From contig CP048485.1 in the NCBI GenBank assembly GCA_025560025.1, forward strand, positions 2,647,501 through 2,711,500: 64,000 nt of DNA. The letters run 5' to 3'. How positions within the stretch are numbered: position 1 is the first letter of the stretch; the number at the start of each line of letters is the position of its first letter. A model generated the notes under the pieces. The model searched no databases, was not told the origin of the DNA, and worked only from the letters and a program-made list of their open reading frames with translations. Source of the stretch: Agrobacterium tumefaciens (GTDB taxonomy: Bacteria; Pseudomonadota; Alphaproteobacteria; Rhizobiales; Rhizobiaceae). A program made the translations under genes and the position numbers. Of this stretch, positions 61,392 to 64,000 are shown piece by piece.

Positions 61392-61400
61392 GGTGCTGCG

Positions 61401-62906
61401 ATGGATTTGCTCGATAATCTTGCTCTCGGTTTCGTCACCGCCTCGTCGCTGGCAAACCTGTTCTTCTGCCTGATCGGCGTGCTGCTCGGCACCCTGATCG
61501 GCGTGCTGCCCGGCATCGGCGCGACGGCGACTATCGCCATGCTGCTGCCGATCACCTTCCAGCTCGAACCCGTCTCATCGCTGATCATGCTCGCCGGCAT
61601 TTATTATGGCGCGCAATATGGCGGCTCCACCACGGCCATCCTGATCAATATGCCCGGCGAATCGTCTTCTGCCGTTACCGCCATCGATGGTTACCAGATG
61701 GCGCGCAAGGGCAAGGCGGGTGCTGCACTTGCGATCGCCGCCATCGGTTCGTTCTTTGCCGGCACGGTGTCCACCTTTCTCGTGGCAATCTTCGCCCCGC
61801 CTCTGACGGCGATAGCGCTGGAATTCGGTGCGGCGGAATATTTCTCGCTGATGGTCGTCGGCCTTGTTTCGTCGATCGCACTTGCCCATGGCTCCATCGT
61901 CAAGGCGCTGGCCATGGTGGTGCTCGGCCTGCTGCTTGGCCTGGTCGGCACGGATATCTATAGCGGCACGCCGCGCTTCACCCTCGGCATCCGTGAATAT
62001 GCCGATGGCCTGAACTTCGTTGCGGTCGCTGTTGGCGTCTTCGGCATCGCTGAAATCTTGCGCAATCTCGAGAATGAACGCACCCGGTCGGTGCTGATTG
62101 CCAAGGTCAGCAGCCTGATGCCGTCGAAGGAGGATTTCAAGCGTATGATCGGCCCGGTGCTGCGCGGCACGGCCATCGGTTCCGCACTCGGCATCCTGCC
62201 GGGCGGCGGCGCAATCCTCGCTGCCTTTGCATCCTACACCGTGGAGAAACGCGTCTCCAAGAACCCGGAGGAATTCGGGCATGGCGCGGTTGCCGGTGTG
62301 GCCGGTCCGGAATCCGCCAACAATGCTGGCGCCCAGACCTCCTTCATCCCGCTGCTCACCCTTGGCATCCCCGCCAACCCGGTCATGGCGCTGATGATCG
62401 GTGCCATGATCATTCAGGGTATCGTGCCGGGCCCCAACGTCGCGACCGAGCAGCCAGCGCTGTTTTGGGGTATCATCGCGTCCATGTGGATCGGTAATCT
62501 GATGCTCGTCATCCTGAACCTGCCCTTGATCGGGCTGTGGGTGAAGCTGTTGACGGTGCCCTATTACGTGCTGTTCCCCATCATCATGGCCTTCTGCGCC
62601 ATCGGGGTTTACAGCGTCAATTCCAACGTCTTCGATCTCTATGCCGTCGCCTTTTTCGGTTTCATCGGTTACGTTCTGGTGAAATTGCGCTGCGAGCCGG
62701 CACCGCTGCTTCTGGGTTTCGTGCTGGGCCCGCTGCTGGAAGAGAACCTGCGCCGCGCCATGATCCTGTCGCGTGGCGATCCGATGACCTTCGTCACGCG
62801 TCCGATCAGCGCCACCCTGCTTTTTATTGCGCTTGCGGTGTTGATCGTCGTCTTCCTGCCAAGCGTGAAGAAAAAGCGTGAAGAAGTCTTCGTCGAAGAG
62901 GACTGA
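61401..62906 (+). CDS. tctA: Tripartite tricarboxylate transporter, large membrane subunit TctA
   Basis: A 501-residue permease with about eleven or twelve helices. TctA signatures are [20 protein letters not shown] (near residue 35), the [20 protein letters not shown] segment near 68, [16 protein letters not shown] near 265 and [20 protein letters not shown] near 300. It transports the substrate from TctC with an ion gradient. A terminator at 62929-62960 ends the operon. Confidence 0.95.
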   Translation: MDLLDNLALGFVTASSLANLFFCLIGVLLGTLIGVLPGIGATATIAMLLPITFQLEPVSSLIMLAGIYYGAQYGGSTTAILINMPGESSSAVTAIDGYQMARKGKAGAALAIAAIGSFFAGTVSTFLVAIFAPPLTAIALEFGAAEYFSLMVVGLVSSIALAHGSIVKALAMVVLGLLLGLVGTDIYSGTPRFTLGIREYADGLNFVAVAVGVFGIAEILRNLENERTRSVLIAKVSSLMPSKEDFKRMIGPVLRGTAIGSALGILPGGGAILAAFASYTVEKRVSKNPEEFGHGAVAGVAGPESANNAGAQTSFIPLLTLGIPANPVMALMIGAMIIQGIVPGPNVATEQPALFWGIIASMWIGNLMLVILNLPLIGLWVKLLTVPYYVLFPIIMAFCAIGVYSVNSNVFDLYAVAFFGFIGYVLVKLRCEPAPLLLGFVLGPLLEENLRRAMILSRGDPMTFVTRPISATLLFIALAVLIVVFLPSVKKKREEVFVEED

Positions 62907-62928
62907 GCAAAATCAGGAAAAATTCAGA

Positions 62929-62960
62929 CGCCGGTGATAGAAACGTCGCCGGCGTTTTTC
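62929..62960 (+). terminator. Intrinsic terminator of tctCBA
   Basis: ACGCCGG (62929-62935) and CCGGCGT (62950-62956) pair around a loop that itself has weak pairing, followed by TTTTCG. It is 23 nt after the tctA stop. Confidence 0.8.
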
Positions 62961-63058
62961 GTTGAGTCGATCAATATGACGAATCCGGTTCACGAAAGCG
63001 GCGTATGGTTGACTTGAAGCCCGTAAGGCACAAGGAAGGGCGGGAAAGAGAGGTCGAT

Positions 63059-63271
63059 ATGACGTCGGAAACCGAAAAACGGATCATCGCGCTTGAGGAA
63101 ACGATCGCGCATCAGGCCAAGGCCGTGGAAGAACTGTCCGATCAGCTGGCGGAGCAGTGGAAGGTGGTGGAACAGACCCGCGCCAAGCTCGACCGCTTGA
63201 CGGAGAGGTTTCTGAGCCTGGAGGAGCAATCGCTGGACGCGCCTGCAATCACCCGTCCGCCGCATTACTGA
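63059..63271 (+). CDS. slyX: SlyX family protein
   Basis: A 70-residue coiled-coil protein: KRIIALEETIAHQAKAVEEL heptads at the start, then LTERFLSLEEQ and a C-terminal PPHY motif, which is the conserved end of SlyX. The function is unknown. The ATG at 63059 follows AGAGG; an upstream ATG at 63005 would add 18 non-conserved residues. It is 13 nt ahead of the DUF924 gene. Confidence 0.85.
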   Translation: MTSETEKRIIALEETIAHQAKAVEELSDQLAEQWKVVEQTRAKLDRLTERFLSLEEQSLDAPAITRPPHY

Positions 63272-63284
63272 CAGGGAAGACCCA

Positions 63285-63836
63285 ATGAAAAAAGACACAG
63301 CCGCACTTGCCGCCGATATCGTGGCTTTCTGGAGGAAGGCTGGGCCTGACAAATGGTTCGACAAGGATGCCGCCTTCGACAACCACTTCCACGACCGTTT
63401 CCGCGACGCCCATTTTGCCGCCGCAAGGCGTGAGCTGGATGATTGGCTGGAGAAGGCGGAAAGCAGTCTGGCGCTGATGCTTCTGCTGGATCAGTTTCCG
63501 CGCAACTGCTTTCGCGGCACTGCGCATATGTATGCGACCGATCCGCTGGCGCGGTTATTCGCCGACGAGGCGATCCGCCGGGGCCACGATCAGGCGCTGG
63601 GCGAGGATTTGCGCGTCTTTTTTTATCTGCCCTTTTCTCATGCGGAAGACCTCAAGGATCAGGAGCGTGCCTGCACTCTCAACCAGCCGCTTGGCGGGCT
63701 TTATCTGCACCATGCCGAAGAGCATCGCGATATCGTCCAGCGCTTCGGCCGTTTTCCGCACCGCAACGACATATTGGTGCGGGAAACGACGCCGGAGGAA
63801 CGGCTATATCTTGATGAAGGCGGTTTTTCCGGCTGA
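63285..63836 (+). CDS. DUF924 family protein
   Basis: A 183-residue mostly helical protein of DUF924, of TPR-like fold. Family motifs are VAFWRKAGPDKWFDKDAAFD at the start, LALMLLLDQFPRNCFRGTAH near residue 62, and YLPFSHAEDLKDQERACTL near 112, with RFGRFPHRNDILVRE near 148. The role is not known. It probably forms an operon with slyX; a bidirectional terminator follows. Confidence 0.9.
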   Translation: MKKDTAALAADIVAFWRKAGPDKWFDKDAAFDNHFHDRFRDAHFAAARRELDDWLEKAESSLALMLLLDQFPRNCFRGTAHMYATDPLARLFADEAIRRGHDQALGEDLRVFFYLPFSHAEDLKDQERACTLNQPLGGLYLHHAEEHRDIVQRFGRFPHRNDILVRETTPEERLYLDEGGFSG

Positions 63837-63846
63837 GCCCGAAATG

Positions 63847-63880
63847 AAAACGCCGCCTGTCCCGAAAGACGGCGGCGTTT
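63847..63880. terminator. Bidirectional terminator between the DUF924 gene and the probable dnaJ
   Basis: AAACGCCGCC and GGCGGCGTTT pair as a 10-bp stem around TGTCCCGAAAGAC, which can extend the helix partly. T and A runs on the two flanks allow use on both strands between the convergent genes. Confidence 0.75.
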
Positions 63881-63903
63881 GTCATGATGAGTAACGACGA
63901 TAA

Positions 63904-64000
63904 TCAGCCGTCGAAGAATTCCTTCATCCGGGCGAAGAAGCCGGTCGATTCCGGATTGTTCTCCTTGGAGGATAGCTGCTCGAACTCCTGCAACAGCTCG
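63904..64000 (-). CDS. dnaJ: 3' end of a probable DnaJ chaperone gene (partial)
   Basis: The last 31 codons and TGA stop of a reverse-strand gene run off the right edge of the window. The visible protein end reads [20 protein letters not shown] followed by [11 protein letters not shown]. The (S/T)GFF-x4-(K/E)FF pattern is the usual C-terminus of alphaproteobacterial DnaJ, the Hsp40 partner of DnaK. The rest lies outside, so the call rests on this tail alone. Confidence 0.7.
   Translation of the reverse strand, partial: ELLQEFEQLSSKENNPESTGFFARMKEFFDG

Overview
The window reads as a piece of an alphaproteobacterial (Rhizobiaceae) circular chromosome, almost certainly Agrobacterium tumefaciens/fabrum or a close relative. 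The grounds are a high-GC housekeeping set, CTTGAC-N17-CTATAT style promoters, a FrcB/FrcC/FrcA/FrcK fructose transporter of the Sinorhizobium type, RIME-like palindromic repeats, a CUCCUCCC-loop (cuckoo/alpha-r14) small RNA and a CtrA box. The species assignment is from memory of gene order and protein sequence, not from a search. I see no prophage, insertion sequence, CRISPR array or genomic island; this is core chromosome.

Layout. 1-1730: the 3' end of an rRNA operon (partial 23S, 5S, initiator tRNA-Met). 1830-8981: recQ, then a ROK-type repressor divergent from the frcBCAK fructose ABC operon. 8982-13392: a long leader with a strong promoter and a cobalamin riboswitch, then the class Ib ribonucleotide reductase operon nrdHIEF. 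13422-22014: a lipoprotein hydrolase, recF-moeB-like-GNAT, two reverse-strand genes, an SH3 exported protein, adenosine kinase, a small-RNA candidate and an AEC-type permease. 22032-33752: a long reverse-strand block for RNA and translation (rsmC-like; pnp, rpsO, truB, rbfA, infB, ylxR-like, nusA, rimP), whose first promoter is followed by an intrinsic terminator before rimP. 33890-43840: an MFS exporter, a lytic transglycosylase, recR, a MOSC protein, ybaB, dnaX, SRP RNA, HIT and NudC proteins, pheA and kdsB. 43992-51718: a membrane-anchored cytochrome c, a polyprenyl-phosphate sugar transferase, a class A PBP, a YbaK protein, the cuckoo sRNA, a cold-shock protein, another sRNA candidate, an M20 peptidase and a MarR regulator. 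51816-64000: a structured reverse-strand sRNA candidate, polA, a 2H phosphoesterase-like protein, rpmF, a DctB/DctD-like two-component system next to the tctCBA tricarboxylate transporter, slyX, a DUF924 protein and the 3' end of a probable dnaJ.

How it works together. The genes cover DNA repair and replication (recQ, recF, recR, dnaX, polA), deoxynucleotide supply (nrdHIEF, predicted to be shut off by coenzyme B12), translation initiation and mRNA decay (infB, rbfA, rimP, nusA, rpsO, pnp, truB), cell envelope (kdsB, PBP, transglycosylase, sugar transferase) and nutrient uptake (frc, tct). The most interesting content is between the genes: three or four small RNAs, two of which share a 16-nt core although they lie about 29 kb apart; one of those follows a perfect CtrA box. 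A third has pyrimidine-rich anti-Shine-Dalgarno loops and lies upstream of polA on the other strand. Other points are the B12 riboswitch, the terminator ahead of the nusA-infB operon, and a two-component activator with an altered GAFTGA loop next to paired operator palindromes.
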